This document shows positions 1-11,169 of a DNA stretch of 64,000 nucleotides, piece after piece. The translations under genes were made by a program, and so were the position numbers. Position 1 is the first letter of the stretch. Every line of letters starts with the position of its first letter. The notes under the pieces were generated by a model, which was given only the letters and a program-made list of their open reading frames with translations, did no database searches and was not told the DNA's origin. The stretch comes from Calliopum simillimum (taxonomy: Eukaryota; Arthropoda; Insecta; Diptera; Lauxaniidae), in assembly GCA_951812925.1 (NCBI GenBank), contig OX638371.1:36802101-36866100 (forward strand), read 5' to 3'.

Positions 1-1162
1 GTTTTCTAACCGTTTTCCCTATATGACCGAATTACAAAATTTTTAAATAAATTTTTAAAACGAAAAATCCGAAAGTTGCACCGTCAGTTCTAAACTAGCA
101 AATCACCAAATTTAAAAAAAAATTATTAAGTCAAAATTAGTTTTCGTATTTTCACTGGCAGCAAAAATTTAAAATTTCAATTACGATTTGAAAGGTACTT
201 ATTTTTTTCTTTCAAAATTTCAAATTAAAATTATTTTAGTTTTTTCAAAAATTTTTTTTCAAAAGTTCTTAAATATGTGGAAATTTGTTTTTGTTATTGT
301 TTTTCTTTTTTTTCAAATTAATAAAGAAAATCAGCAAAAAAAATATTTTTTCGAAGTTTAACTTCGTGCTTGCAAATCCTTAGCGTTTTGGTGTTTTGCC
401 AAATTACAATTTTGTACAAAAATTTTAAAAATTTTTATTATTTTTTTCAAAGAAAAATTCCAAATATTAAATTTTGAACGCTAGGGTTTTTTAAAAAAAA
501 TTTATCAAATTTCAAATTATATTTATAAAACTTGGTCACATGTAAGGCGTAGCATTTTATTTTTTTTTTTTTTTTTCTTCAAATAAAGGTGTAGGTCACG
601 AAAGATCAAAATTTGGGCTATAAAATGAAATTAAGTTTTTCCCCAAAGAAAAGATCAGAATGTGACAGTCATAAGGTATGCAATGCGGTCGATAAGCGCA
701 CAATAACGCAACTTAATCGCAAATCCAGTCTAATTGCACCACCTTACGTTCACACCCCAACTCCAATCCAAGAAAAAAAATGAACAAAATTTTGAACTTT
801 ACTTTAAAAAAAATTTTGAAAATTAAATCGTCTATTACAAAGTGCATTTATCACAAAAAGGAATAATTAACTTCACAAATCTTCGGCGGATCGATTCGAG
901 TCAAGAAAAAACTCCGAATACGACAATTACCTGCCTCAAATCATGAATAATTTATTCATGAAAAGAAATTTTCAAATTTAAACAAAAACAAAAATGCGCT
1001 TTGTAACAGGAGTTCCGAGTTCAGAGAGGGTGTATCAAAAATTTTAATATGAAAATTGCATCTTTAGAAGATGAGACCTGAAATCTTTCATTTTTGTAAC
1101 AATCAACAAAAATTACAAAAACTACCACAAGCCTTTCAGGCCCCACGTTGGGCGCCAAAATT
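1..1162 (-). mobile_element. Leader region of partial LTR element D
   Basis: AT-rich sequence with no convincing reading frame. It lies on the internal side of a perfect primer binding site and a TG...CA-type LTR, so it is read as the untranslated leader of a minus-strand Ty3/gypsy-type element whose gag and pol lie left of the window. Poly-A/T runs are frequent. The assignment rests only on the adjacent PBS and LTR. Confidence 0.55.
1140..1157 (-). other. tRNA-Lys primer binding site of element D
   Basis: The plus strand reads GCCCCACGTTGGGCGCCA, which is the 3' end of insect tRNA-Lys(CTT) including CCA. The minus strand is therefore an 18-nt perfect PBS. It is separated by 5 nt from the putative LTR edge (TG at 1163). 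Elements A and B keep only the first ten bases of this PBS. Confidence 0.85.
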
Positions 1163-2740
1163 TGTAATCGACCTAGTCGACTGGCGGTTGGAACACGGAC
1201 CATTTACTGCAGCGGCCGCACGTGATTTGTGCCGATGCTAGCAGTTCGGTGAGGATGTTGGCTGGGTTCGCTGCTGCAGGAATGGTACCTCCGCCTACAA
1301 ATTTAATTCACGTGCGTAACAAGCATCAGTGAAATCGGAACTATAGGTATACCCTGGTTTGTAAATTTAATATAGCAAAAACAAAAAAAATTTGACCGCT
1401 AGTGCACTACACCTCACAGGGACAAGATGGAGATGCCCTGTGCCCCGACTTAACCCACCCTACCGTGTGGACATGGGGCTGATTTTTTTGGTCCACCCAA
1501 ATCTTATGCCTACACCCTACACGGACCTAAGTTAAATTAAATTATTTTTCCATTATATTTTTTTTTTTCCTTATCTTTTTTATTTATTTATAATTCTTCA
1601 TTTTTTTTTTTTTTTCTTTTAATTTTTAATTATTTTAACTTATTTTTAGGTTTAATTTTAAATTATTTTTGTTTCGTTTAAATTTTGTTTTGTTTTCCTT
1701 TTGGTTTCGTTTTATTTTTAATATTTTATATATATTATGGGGCGCCCTTACAAAATGGTAGTGTCAAAAGAAAAATATATATTTTTGTTTTTAAATTTTT
1801 AAAATTGATTTTTAAATTTAAATTAAATTTTTATATATTTTTTTTTTTTGTTTGTTTATATGCCAAGTGTTTAAGATTTATTTGTGCATATATATATATA
1901 CCATTATGGTGGTTTTCTTTTTAACTATGTTTGGAGTTTTATACAAATATTAATGTTAATGGTATAATAATAATAGTAATTTATCTTTATAATTTACCTC
2001 GAAAATGTACAAAGTGCCTAATTGAATTTTTAATTCATATGAAATTACCTTTAGTAATAAAAATTTTATTTATTGTTCTTGCTTCAATGCATATCTCATA
2101 CTAAGCATTTTCAGTGGTTTTATTGCTAATTTAAATAGTTAATTTAAAAGTTTAAAAAAAATAGTGTACCTTTTTATTATTTTTATTTTTGCCACCACTG
2201 CAGTTGTTGAATGTAGTTACGAGATCTATTTCACGGTGAACTTATGTGCTTTAGCTTTCAACCACTCCGCCAATGCGTTTGATGACGTTACTCCTTTAGG
2301 TTAGAGGGTGGTGGAATGCTTCACACGTTGTGAATTATCGTTAGCTCCAAAATATTTTGTGGCGTGTAGGTTAGTTTTTACACAGTTTGGATTTTGGCGG
2401 CGATTGTAAACGCTGGTGCTTGCAATGTGTAGCTTATATTGCGTTGAATCATTGGATGTTTTTAAGAACGGTGTTTTGGGCACAAGCTAGCGAGGATGAA
2501 ACTAGTCCTCAATGAGCCCTTGACATCCGGCTTCAGCACTGTGCGTTGTACGATAAATTTAACATGCAAACCGTGCAGAATATGTGCAAACGTATCAGCC
2601 ACAAGCAAGTGTGCTAAATTTATTTTTTTAGTTATACGACTATCCGGAAAATTGTGTGATTTGCTTGTAACTAAACAAATTCGCTGGTAAAGGTCTATGC
2701 TTTTCTCAAGCTACACAAATAAAAATTCTTGGCTGCAACA
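1163..2740 (-). mobile_element. Putative 5' LTR of element D
   Basis: In minus orientation the block would start TGTTGCAGCC at 2740 and end GATTACA at 1163, next to the PBS. The start matches the TGTTGCA start of the LTRs of A and B. A stretch around 1450-1510 (cccaccctacc...gtggacatgg) loosely resembles the A LTR at 17900-17950. Only one LTR is in the window, so the right edge is inferred from the shared terminal motif rather than by comparing two copies. The middle (1550-1900) is very T-rich. Confidence 0.5.
2223..2693 (-). pseudogene. Unidentified coding-like segment inside the element D LTR
   Basis: On the minus strand one frame is open for about 76 codons (2693 to about 2463) and includes the stretch LAHLLVADTFAHILHGLHVK. 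The neighbouring frame continues open for about 60 codons (to 2301) with STSVYNRRQNPNCVKTNLHA, followed after one stop by SSNALAEWLKAKAHKFTV. The composition is protein-like and unlike the surrounding AT-rich DNA. I do not recognise the protein. Its place at the U3 start, in sense with the element, matches the captured host genes in the LTRs of A and B, so a third captured, frameshifted host gene is a reasonable guess. Confidence 0.35.
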
Positions 2741-4844
2741 AATTATTTAAATCCTCGTGTCATTTAACACCAAAACGTCCACACGCCACACCAAAAACCA
2801 AAAAAAGAAAGAAAAAAACCCGGAAAAACCCAAACCCACGCTAACTCAAAACATGGCTGCCCCAGCAGTGCCAACCTCACCAAAATAAAAAAACAAAAAA
2901 AAATCATTCAACCGCTACACCTTCTGAACCAAAAAAACACAAAAGCATACAACTAATGCTTTTTGTGCTTCTGTGGGTTCAGAAGGTGCAATAGTTGCAT
3001 GACTTTTTTGTTTGATGAAACAAGTGAAGCAAACTAAAAATTTAGTTAATTAAATTGGTGCCATTACAAGAGATATACTGATAGAAAGTGCTGATTTAGA
3101 GGTATGCACCGCGATATTGTTTTCTCTTTTAAAGGAGTATATTTTCAGATTAACAAGCGATATATTAGTCTACATATAAACCTTTAATGAAGCCTGTGTT
3201 CCGAAGAATTTGCTCAGAAAGTTTGGGATGGACGGGACACAAAAAATTTATTGCTTTTTGGACAAATTTTCGGTTTGATATTTCTACGAAATGACTTAAA
3301 AAGGGTCAACAAAATAAATGTATACTTATTACCAATGCTTCATATTTTCAAGAAATGTTCATAAATTTTTGGGATCATTGTTAACAAATTAACTATGCAA
3401 TAAATTGTGTGGGATGGACGGGACAAAATTTTAACAAAAAATAATTGAACCAAAATTTATTCATAAATTTATGGCTTAAGAAAATATAACATTTGAGTTG
3501 CTTGGATTCAATTTTGGGAAGTGCATCAACAGTAGACTGATTCAAAAAAAAAAAAAATTTTTTTTTGAAAAACCACTTTTAACCCAAAAAATATGAAAGA
3601 GGGTGTCACATAAGTGAGCCGAAACTTTTAAAATTTTTTTTAAGGTCATTTAGAGATCACGCAACGTCAATTAATGCAAAACCTTGGCTTGATGCGGTTT
3701 TTTTTTATTGCGATCTCAAAAATGCTTGGAATCAGTTGTACGATATCTCAAATTTTTTGTCTTGAATCAAAATATATAAAAAAATTAAATTTTGAACCCA
3801 AAATCAACCACAAACCATTTTTTTTAGCTAAAATACATGCGAAAAACGTATTTTCGAAATTTCACTCTACTGTAAAACTCTTAATCTTCATTTCGGACGA
3901 AACTTGTTATTCCAAGGACACCACGAAAACACGCCATAAACAATTCACTTTAGCATCTCAACCCATTATATCCTGTTTTTGTGGGTCTTTTTGACCCCTG
4001 TTTTTCTTCCAACAGCTAAGTCATAATGGGTTAGTGTGTTCTACAAAAATATTCTACGGACAATTTCATTGGGGGTTTCCAAAGCCGAAAAATGTTTAAA
4101 ACTTAAGAGTAATGCGTAAAATACGTAGTAAAATGCAATAGTTAAAAAGTTATAAAATTATAAATAATTTTGGATGGACGGGACAGATTTCGTAGTATAA
4201 CTAAATCTCACAGTAACTATCTTTAATATCATATCAAGACAAAAAAGTGTTGTGTGCTATCCTTACTTACATATAACGGAACCCTATTCTAAAGAAACCT
4301 CTTTTACGGTAATGATGATAAAAAAATGCTTATTTTGGGATGGACGGGACAAAAACCAGGTCCCTACCAGAATTTGGTCAGACTAAGGAAAGATTGCATT
4401 AATATAATAAAATTAATCAACGAGGACATAGATAATAAAATAATTATTATCACTAAACAAAGAAAATGACATTTGCGGCTTTAGTTTTTTCATGGCCAAC
4501 TGTGCAACATAAGCGATTTTTTCACATAAAAACAATATTTTGACTTAGCTTAGTAAAATGTTAATTAATTTACCTTAGGCGATTGTCAAAGCCAAGAAAA
4601 AAAGTGTTTGAAATACTTACGGATATAACCAATAAGTTTATGAAAAAAAATTTGTAATATGACACTTTTTAATTTTTCCACAATAGAAAAATTTGCCGTG
4701 GAATGGCCGCTATCCTAGAGATAACAACTTTTCAAAATTCATAACTAAAACTTGTAATCTGAACATTGTGTTGAATGAATGCATTTCAATATATTGTTTA
4801 GATTCATTTTCTCACTATGTTATGATGTACTGTGTATTTTTGTT
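2741..4844. other. Unannotated AT-rich stretch with repeated GGATGGACGGGACA
   Basis: No gene recognised. It contains an inverted repeat at 2903-3007 and four copies of a 14-mer at 3225-3240, 3411-3425, 4171-4185 and 4337-4351. A 106-codon open stretch at 3674-3994 has low-complexity AT-driven composition and is not called. Confidence 0.6.
2903..3007. repeat. Imperfect inverted repeat (hairpin)
   Basis: The arms at about 2903-2949 and 2954-3007 share CACCTTCTGAACC and the AAGCAT/ATGCTT core, with a loop of only a few bases. The arms extend outward with weaker similarity to about 48 bp. This fits a small fold-back MITE. No target duplication was identified. Confidence 0.6.
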
Positions 4845-4957
4845 TTAAGTTTTCAAGGATTTTATATAGTCAAACTTGAATTTTGTCAGAACAAAAATTG
4901 TCATCACAATAAATTATTTTCTAAGAGGATTCACAAAACTTTACTGCGTCTAAATCA
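4845..4957 (+). repeat. Left terminal repeat remnant of the copia element
   Basis: The stretch from TTTTAAGTTTTCAAGG to the end of the TTTACTGC block recurs at 7122-7227 with scattered mismatches and small indels. It is followed by AAGTTATGGGC, close to the internal tRNA-iMet type PBS used by copia (GGTTATGGGC). It therefore probably represents the 3' part of a degraded 5' LTR. Confidence 0.55.
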
Positions 4958-6900
4958 ATAAGTTATGGGCATTTGAACGCAAAAAGAATCTCAGACAAAC
5001 TAAAGGATCACTTTAGGAAGTTTCTATTTATATATTTGATTAATTTGTGTACTGTGGAAGAGAGGTGTGTTTGGTGAAATGGTTGAACAAGATATACAAT
5101 CGCAAAATTTAACAGCGATAATTATTTCAATTGGCGCTATAACATGCAGATATTGCTGATAGAAAACGGAGTATTGGACTAGTCCGGATCCAGTAACAGC
5201 AGAATGAACGGAAAAGACCAAAAGGCTGATTCAACCATTGCTTTAAATATAGAAGATACTCAAATTCAGCACATCAGAAATTGTAAAACGGCTCAATCGG
5301 CATGGTATATAATGAAGGATTTTCATGAGAAGGATACTCCCGGAAATAGAGTATGACTAATATGCGACAGAAACTTGATAAAGGCGGTAATGTAGAACAA
5401 CATATAAGTAGAATGAACGAACTTTTCCAAAAGTTGATGGCACTTGGTGGTGAGATAAAAGCTGAATTTTTCATGAGTGTTATGTTGCTGGGTTCGTTAC
5501 CGGAAAGTTATGATGGTCTTATTGCTGCATTAGAGGCGCGTAGCGAAGAACTAACCTCCAGCTTGGTGTGCTCAAAAGTAATTGCGTCGCTCAGAATGGA
5601 ATAAGAACATAAAAAGGGAGGTAGCATTAAAAGTTGGCTTATAAGGAAGATGGACATTTCAAAAACACTTGCGTCAAATAAAAGGATTGGTTAACGAAAA
5701 AGAAAAAGGGAATATCAACTGAAAAAGCAAATTTGACAGAAAGTGGACATGAAGAACAATTTTTATTTACCACATCAGCGGTTAGTGGTTGGATTGTTGA
5801 TTCTGTTGCGACAAGTCACCTTGTGGGTCATAAGGACCACGTCACAGTCATCGGTAAAGGAACGGTTGCAGTGAATTTGATTAATAAATCAGGCAACAAA
5901 GTTACGGTTCGCACCACCGATGCATTGTTTGTTGCAGGAATAAGCGGAAATTTGATTTCGGTGAAGCGGCTTGCAGCAAAAGGATATTTAGTTCAGTTCT
6001 CAAATGAATTTTGCGAAATCAGTTAAAATGGAAAACAAGTGGGAACTGCAGATATTAGTGGAAATCTATATAAATTGCGAACATCCAATCAAATTTGTAT
6101 TGCCAAAAGTATTGATAATGAAAACCGTAGTGGCTGCATCCATGAATGGCATAAAAGGCTCGGACACAGGGACACTGAGGTACTTAAGAAATTGTCATCT
6201 GGTACACTCGTTGATGGAGTCAAATTTGACAATTGTAGCAGTGATTGCAATAATATTTTAAATTGCGAGTCGAATTAAATTTCCTCAAAAATCCCATAAT
6301 CGAGCAAAAGGGGTTTTGGATTTGGTGCATTCGGATGTTTGCGGCCCAATGCAAACTATGACACCATCAGGTAAAAGATATGTACTTACATCCATTGATG
6401 TTTTTTCAAGGTATACAGCAGTTTATTTGATCAAGGAAAAATCAGAAGCCTTTACAAAATTTCAAGAATATGTTGAAATGTGCAAAACGATGTTTAACAG
6501 AAAACCGAAAGTAATACGCACAGATAGAGGTGGTGAGTACGTGGAAAAAGAATTTGTCCAATATTTAAGAATACATGGATTTCAGTTTCAACGAACAGCA
6601 CCACAACAAAATGGTATCGCTGAAAGGGATTAATAGAAATGGCGCGATGTATGATCATTAAGGCAAAACTTAAAAGAAGTTTTGAGGAGAGGCTGTGATC
6701 ATGGCAAATTACATCAAGCATCGATAACCAGCTAGAGAAATACTGAAAACACCATGAGAGCTGGTATGGCACAAAACCGAGCATTTCAGACATTTTGGAT
6801 CAAAATGTTATGCCTATATACCGGAAGAAAGAAGACGGAAGTTTGATCCGAAAGCAATCGAATCCATTACGAAAACAATTAATGAGTCATTTTTATAGAG
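4958..6900 (+). pseudogene. Decayed Ty1/copia polyprotein (gag, protease, integrase)
   Basis: Broken reading frames in copia order. 5164-5604 encodes a UBN2-type Gag, with QIQHIRNCKTAQSAW then a frameshift into LDKGGNVEQHISRMNELFQK and LLGSLPESYDGLIAALEARS. 5733-6026 holds the protease region, where WIVDSVATSHL replaces the usual WxxDSGAxxH, so the catalytic Gly is lost. 6039-6278 is the GAG-pre-integrase segment (HEWHKRLGHRD). 6316-6633 is the integrase core (LVHSDVCGPM, IRTDRGGEY, QQNGIAERD). 6780-6870 still encodes HFGSKCYAYIPEERRRKFDP. Reverse transcriptase and RNase H are missing. A dead, internally deleted copy in plus orientation. Confidence 0.85.
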
Positions 6901-7121
6901 AATTTTATAAGCTACAATATTTTTCTCTGAATGTAACCGTTAAAGAGATATTTGTAAAAAACTGATTTTGGACGCCATTTTTCCAATATGGCGGCGCGAG
7001 CGAACACGACTCGCGGTAGCAAAGTTGAAATTCTGAAAGAGCACATCAAAATCTATAAAATAACTCATTTGCAAAAATGCCGCAAAATTTTCCAGGTGAA
7101 ACTTCCAAATGACTGTACTAT

Positions 7122-7227
7122 TAAGTTTTCAAGGATTTTATACAGTCAAACTTGAATTTTATCAGAACAAAAATCTTCATCATAATTATTTTCTGAGGAT
7201 TCACAAAACTTTACTGCAGATCAATTT
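7122..7227 (+). repeat. Right terminal repeat remnant of the copia element
   Basis: Direct repeat of 4845-4957, the probable 3' LTR remnant. Only about 110 bp can be aligned by eye, so the full LTR limits are unknown. Confidence 0.5.
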
Positions 7228-7527
7228 TTTTATCTCCAAAAAATTTGCAAAAACCCTACAAGCTCTATTTTGAAATTAACAATTTAAACTTGAATGAAAT
7301 GTTAGCAATAATATGCGAATGCTTTTATGCACATGCTATTTTGAAATAGATACATATTTATTTATTAATAATTATTTATTTTATTTAAATACATGTTGAC
7401 GAAATAATGCACTAATAAAGCGCGACGTCCGGACACACAATAAGAAAACAGGTAGGTTATAGAAATGTTTAAACAAAATCAAAGACAACAGATAAAACAT
7501 TGCACAATGTGAAAATGTGTTTTAAAC

Positions 7528-8602
7528 TTAATTAGAATAAGTAGAAGCAGGAACTGATTGCCCTTGCGCTAGTGCAGCATTTGTTGTAACTGGCGTTGGT
7601 GGTGGCATTGCAGCCGGTGCGGAACTCGTTGGAGCATACATGGGAACAGAACTAGCATTTGCGGCTAAATGCTGTGTCATCTGTGGTGGTAATGGTGTAG
7701 GTTGAGCAAACGATGTCGGATAAATTCCACCCATGGAAGATTGCACCTGTGGATATGAAGGCATCGTCTGTGCTGCAGGATAAGACATGGTCATTGGAGC
7801 TGTCATGTAATTTTGAGTAAGCCCAGCAGTAGATAACATGGGTACTGCGCCTGGTGCGTTAGCAGATTGCTGTTGTTGTTGATGATGATACGCCATATTT
7901 TGATTAGGATCATACGTATTATTAGTGTAAGCCCCAGGAATGAAAATGTTTGATGGTGGTGGAACCATTGAAGTAAATGACTGCGGTTGGGACTGAGGAA
8001 ACACATTGCTAATGTTATCTGCTGTAGCCGGAAATGCATCATTTTGATTTGCATTGCTATCATCGGGATTGAAATATGCCTTAAAAACGCTTTCTGTACG
8101 TTGCGATTCAGTTGCGGGTGGAATCGGATTCACTGCAGGTGGTGGCGTAAAAGTGTTGGTCAGTGGCGGCACATAAGGCAACGTTGGTGCAATCAAGGGT
8201 GTAGTAACAGTAGATGCGGCCGCTGAATTGGCCGTAGACGACGAAACTGCACCAGCAGTTGCAGGTGGACTGAAACTCGTTATATTTGCCGATGTTGGAA
8301 TTGATGTTGGCTTACTTGTGGTCACAGGTTGCACCGGTATACGATGTAAGTAACCGTAACCAATTCCGCAGCCTAATGCTCCCTCACCACCCCATTGTGA
8401 ATTTGGCTTGATGGTTACCTCACGACACGCATCATCATCTATGTTGTAAACATATACTTTAAGTGGTAAATTTTCATGCGATTCAATTAGTGTAAATAAA
8501 TCGTCGTTTTCATGACGTATCGCATCCGCTCCAATGACGTAGTCGCTATATGCACGTAATCCGGCAACTTCTGCTGGAGAATTTGGATGAACCTCCAAAA
8601 TG

Positions 8603-8637
<35 letters not shown>

Positions 8638-8943
8638 AAAGCTTATGCTGACGCCTAATAAACCTTGTCCACCCCACCCGCTGCTAGGTGTCAGCATAAG
8701 CTCGCGGACAGTTTGCGTTTTACTACTATACACCGTAATGCGAATCGATTTGTCCACATTTTGTTTCAGCAGTTCTTTCAGGGTATCATTGTTTTGGTCA
8801 AGGCGTGTACCCGCAATAGCGACAATAAAGTCAAAGAATGCTTCGAGTCCAGCGCGCTGTCCCGGTGAGTTGTCTTGAACTTTTAATACGTGATAGCCTT
8901 CGGTGCCTCCTCCTGGAATTTCAACGCTGTGACCTGAACCCAT
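7528..8943 (-). CDS. Grasp65: Golgi reassembly-stacking protein (GRASP55/65)
   Basis: A single-exon 471-residue protein, close to the usual length for the insect single GRASP. It tethers Golgi cisternae by trans-oligomerisation and supports unconventional secretion, acting on the cytosolic face of the Golgi. Met-Gly2 with the following [11 protein letters not shown] is the expected N-myristoylation start, which fixes the start codon. Two atypical PDZ domains follow (about residues 15-105 and 110-200), with the duplicated signatures [18 protein letters not shown] and [18 protein letters not shown] and the repeated GWGGQG/QWGGEG turns. The remainder (about 210-471) is a low-complexity Ser/Pro/Thr/Gln-rich regulatory tail with a short polyQ tract. 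It is divergent from Zmynd10, with 2.2 kb between their starts. No disabling change seen. Confidence 0.96.
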
Positions 8944-9375
8944 TCTTCTTGATTTTCGAAAACTTCAACAAAAGGATACTCGTATATACTTGTACGAAAC
9001 AATTCCTTATAGTAAACACTAATAATTATTATTTTTAGTAAAATATTTTTCTTCGCTAATGTTCTGAAATCTGCGTGGCACTAATCAAAAAAAAAATATA
9101 CAACTCAGTCAAGAAGTTTCACTTTTTGTCGCTCTCTCGCTTTGACAAATAAGTTAAAGCATTGCCAGCGGTATTTTTACTGAATAAAACGCACGTTTTA
9201 TAATGTAACACGTTTGTAATGCAAGAACTTTACTTTAATATGCTGAAGTTCATCTTTGTAAACCAAATAATAACTCTACAATTTTATACTTGAGAATTTG
9301 AATTTCAGTTTTCCTTTAAAATATATTTGATGTAGAAAAATATTTTTCATTCGTTTTAATAAATCAATCACAATA

Positions 9376-9510
9376 TAATAGGGCGTTTCCAGCGGAGATA
9401 TATGAGGTGATTTAGCCGTAACTCACCTCATTCATCATGTATTTAACGTCAAATAAATCTGGAAATAGTCGTAAATCGCTAAATAAACCTTCGGTGGAAA
9501 CAGGCTATTA
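9376..9510. mobile_element. Small TIR element (MITE)
   Basis: The ends are inverted copies: left TAATAGGGCGTTTCCAGCGG and right (reverse complement) TAATAGCCTGTTTCCACCGA. Total 135 bp with no coding capacity. A similar end starts at 10034. The target duplication is ambiguous. Confidence 0.7.
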
Positions 9511-10033
9511 CGTAAAAATCACTAACGGTATTCACGGAGTAGGGTAGCTAGTGTGGGAAAAGGGTAAAAGAGCAATCTGCTCTAAACAACGACAAAATAC
9601 ATTAAAGAAATTTAGCTCTTTTGCTACACAAAGCAATAGAGTTAGTTTGAATAGCTTTTCTACAGCAAAATGTGTCAGAATAATGTTGACATTTGTGTTT
9701 GAATAAAATTAAATTTTTTTTTTTTTCAAATTAAAATAAAATGGAGCTGCAAAAGGATAAGCGTAAAGCTAAAAATTCACTAAAATTCTGTTGAACAGCT
9801 ATTGGTCTTTTTTCATTCTCCCGCGGTACGTAAGTATATTCATAAATTGCATCACAAATTTTTTTTATTTTTCAAAAGTAAACAAAACCCAGGTGATTTA
9901 GAAGCTCTTTAGCAATGATGCTACACAGTCGTTCACTAACTTGGTTTACACTATGCTACTTAGCTCATCTGCCCTGCTACCTGCCCTACTGCGTGAATAC
10001 CACAACTGATTTTCTAACATTTTCATCCTAAAG

Positions 10034-10873
10034 TAATAGCCTGTTTCCTACGGAGATTTATTTATAAATCACATCATGAATCTCCCCAATTCCACTTTCA
10101 CATAGAAGTAGATATGAAGTGGAATGCAAAACTTTTTGAAAAGTCCGCAAAACTAATGAGTTTATGATACGACTTTTCAATGAATTTTGCTTTTTAAATC
10201 TGTTTTGTTAATGAAATTTAATCCATGTTGGTTCAATTACTTTTCATTGAGGACACTTTTTGAACAAAATGGCGAGTCACACAATAACAAGTATTATAAT
10301 CTTTTTGCGGAGAATTACAGGCTCTACAAATAATATTGATTCACATTAACGAAAAAGTAATCATTTTGGAAATATTGGGCGACTTCCTAAACGTCCGTTG
10401 CTTTGTGTTGAAACAGCATTTTCGTAAAAAAAATGTCGCATAATTTTAGGAATTTTTTGACTTAAGAGCAAAGTTTACAAAAAGCATCAACTTTGTTACT
10501 GATGCGCTGATTGCTATGCATTGTCAACGATTTGTAGTTAGGCGTTATGAAATGCAAGAGTGATGCAGTAAAAAAATAAGCTTCTAAAATTATGCTACAT
10601 TTTTTTACGAAAATGCTGTTTCAACACAAAGCAACGGACGTTTAGGAAGTCGCCCATTCTTAAAAAACTGCACAAAGTAAAAAAATTCGACTTTATTGAA
10701 TATTTCCGAAGCGGTTACTTTTTCGTAAATACAAATCAATATAACTTGTAGAACCTGTAATTCTCCACAAATAAGAATAATGTAATACTTTTTATCGACT
10801 CGCCATTTTGATCAAAAAGCCTCCTCAATGAAAAGTAATTGAAACCACACGGATTACGGAACAGGCCTGATAA
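10034..10873. mobile_element. Fold-back element with arms of about 235-275 bp
   Basis: The left arm (10218-10452) and right arm (10582-10858) are long imperfect inverted repeats. Examples are CGACTTCCTAAACGTCCGTT on the left and its complement at about 10632-10652, and TTCAATTACTTTTCATTGAG on the left mirrored near 10827-10847. The loop is about 130 bp. The outer left end TAATAGCCTGTTTCCTACGG matches the TIR of the MITE at 9376. The right end (CCGTAATCC...GGAACAGGCCTGATAA) is a weaker mirror. Non-coding. A transcript would fold into a long hairpin. Confidence 0.7.
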
Positions 10874-11065
10874 ACTCCAGGGGTTTTTCTATTGTATCGA
10901 GTGATTTTAAATCTTTATTGCATCTTTATTGCACCGCCTTCGACAGTACAGTGTTTCCCGAGAATGCATTATGAAGGCTTTAAATGCAGCGTGTTTCACA
11001 ACGGATTGTTGTCAGCGACATTCACCACTAATTCAAATTAAATACTTTTTAATCAAGAAATCAAT

Positions 11066-11079
11066 CAATCCATGGCAAC
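11066..11079 (+). promoter_or_regulatory. Possible RFX X-box upstream of Zmynd10
   Basis: CAATCCATGGCAAC has one perfect RFX half site (GGCAAC) after an AT spacer and a weak second half. It lies about 90 bp before the start codon. Zmynd10 is a ciliary gene and such genes are commonly RFX targets. The call rests on the half site and its position. Confidence 0.35.
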
Positions 11080-11169
11080 CGAGTTTATTTATGAAAATTA
11101 AATAATAATTCAAACTTGAAAAACTTATTCCGCTTATTTATTTTGAAAGAACATAAACCAAAGCTTAGC

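Larger units (their letters stand above)
8944..11169. other. Divergent intergenic region between Grasp65 and Zmynd10
   Basis: Should contain the 5' UTRs and promoters of both genes. Its middle is occupied by a 135 bp MITE and an 840 bp fold-back element. A possible X-box lies at 11066-11079. No other gene seen. Confidence 0.7.

Noticed and set aside
1140..1157. Could be the end of a real tRNA-Lys gene
   Set aside because: Only the last 18 nt including CCA match, and eukaryotic tRNA genes do not encode CCA. It is a PBS.
3674..3994. 106-codon plus-strand frame near the repeated 14-mer
   Set aside because: No family resemblance, begins in a poly-T region and has no supporting splice or promoter signals.
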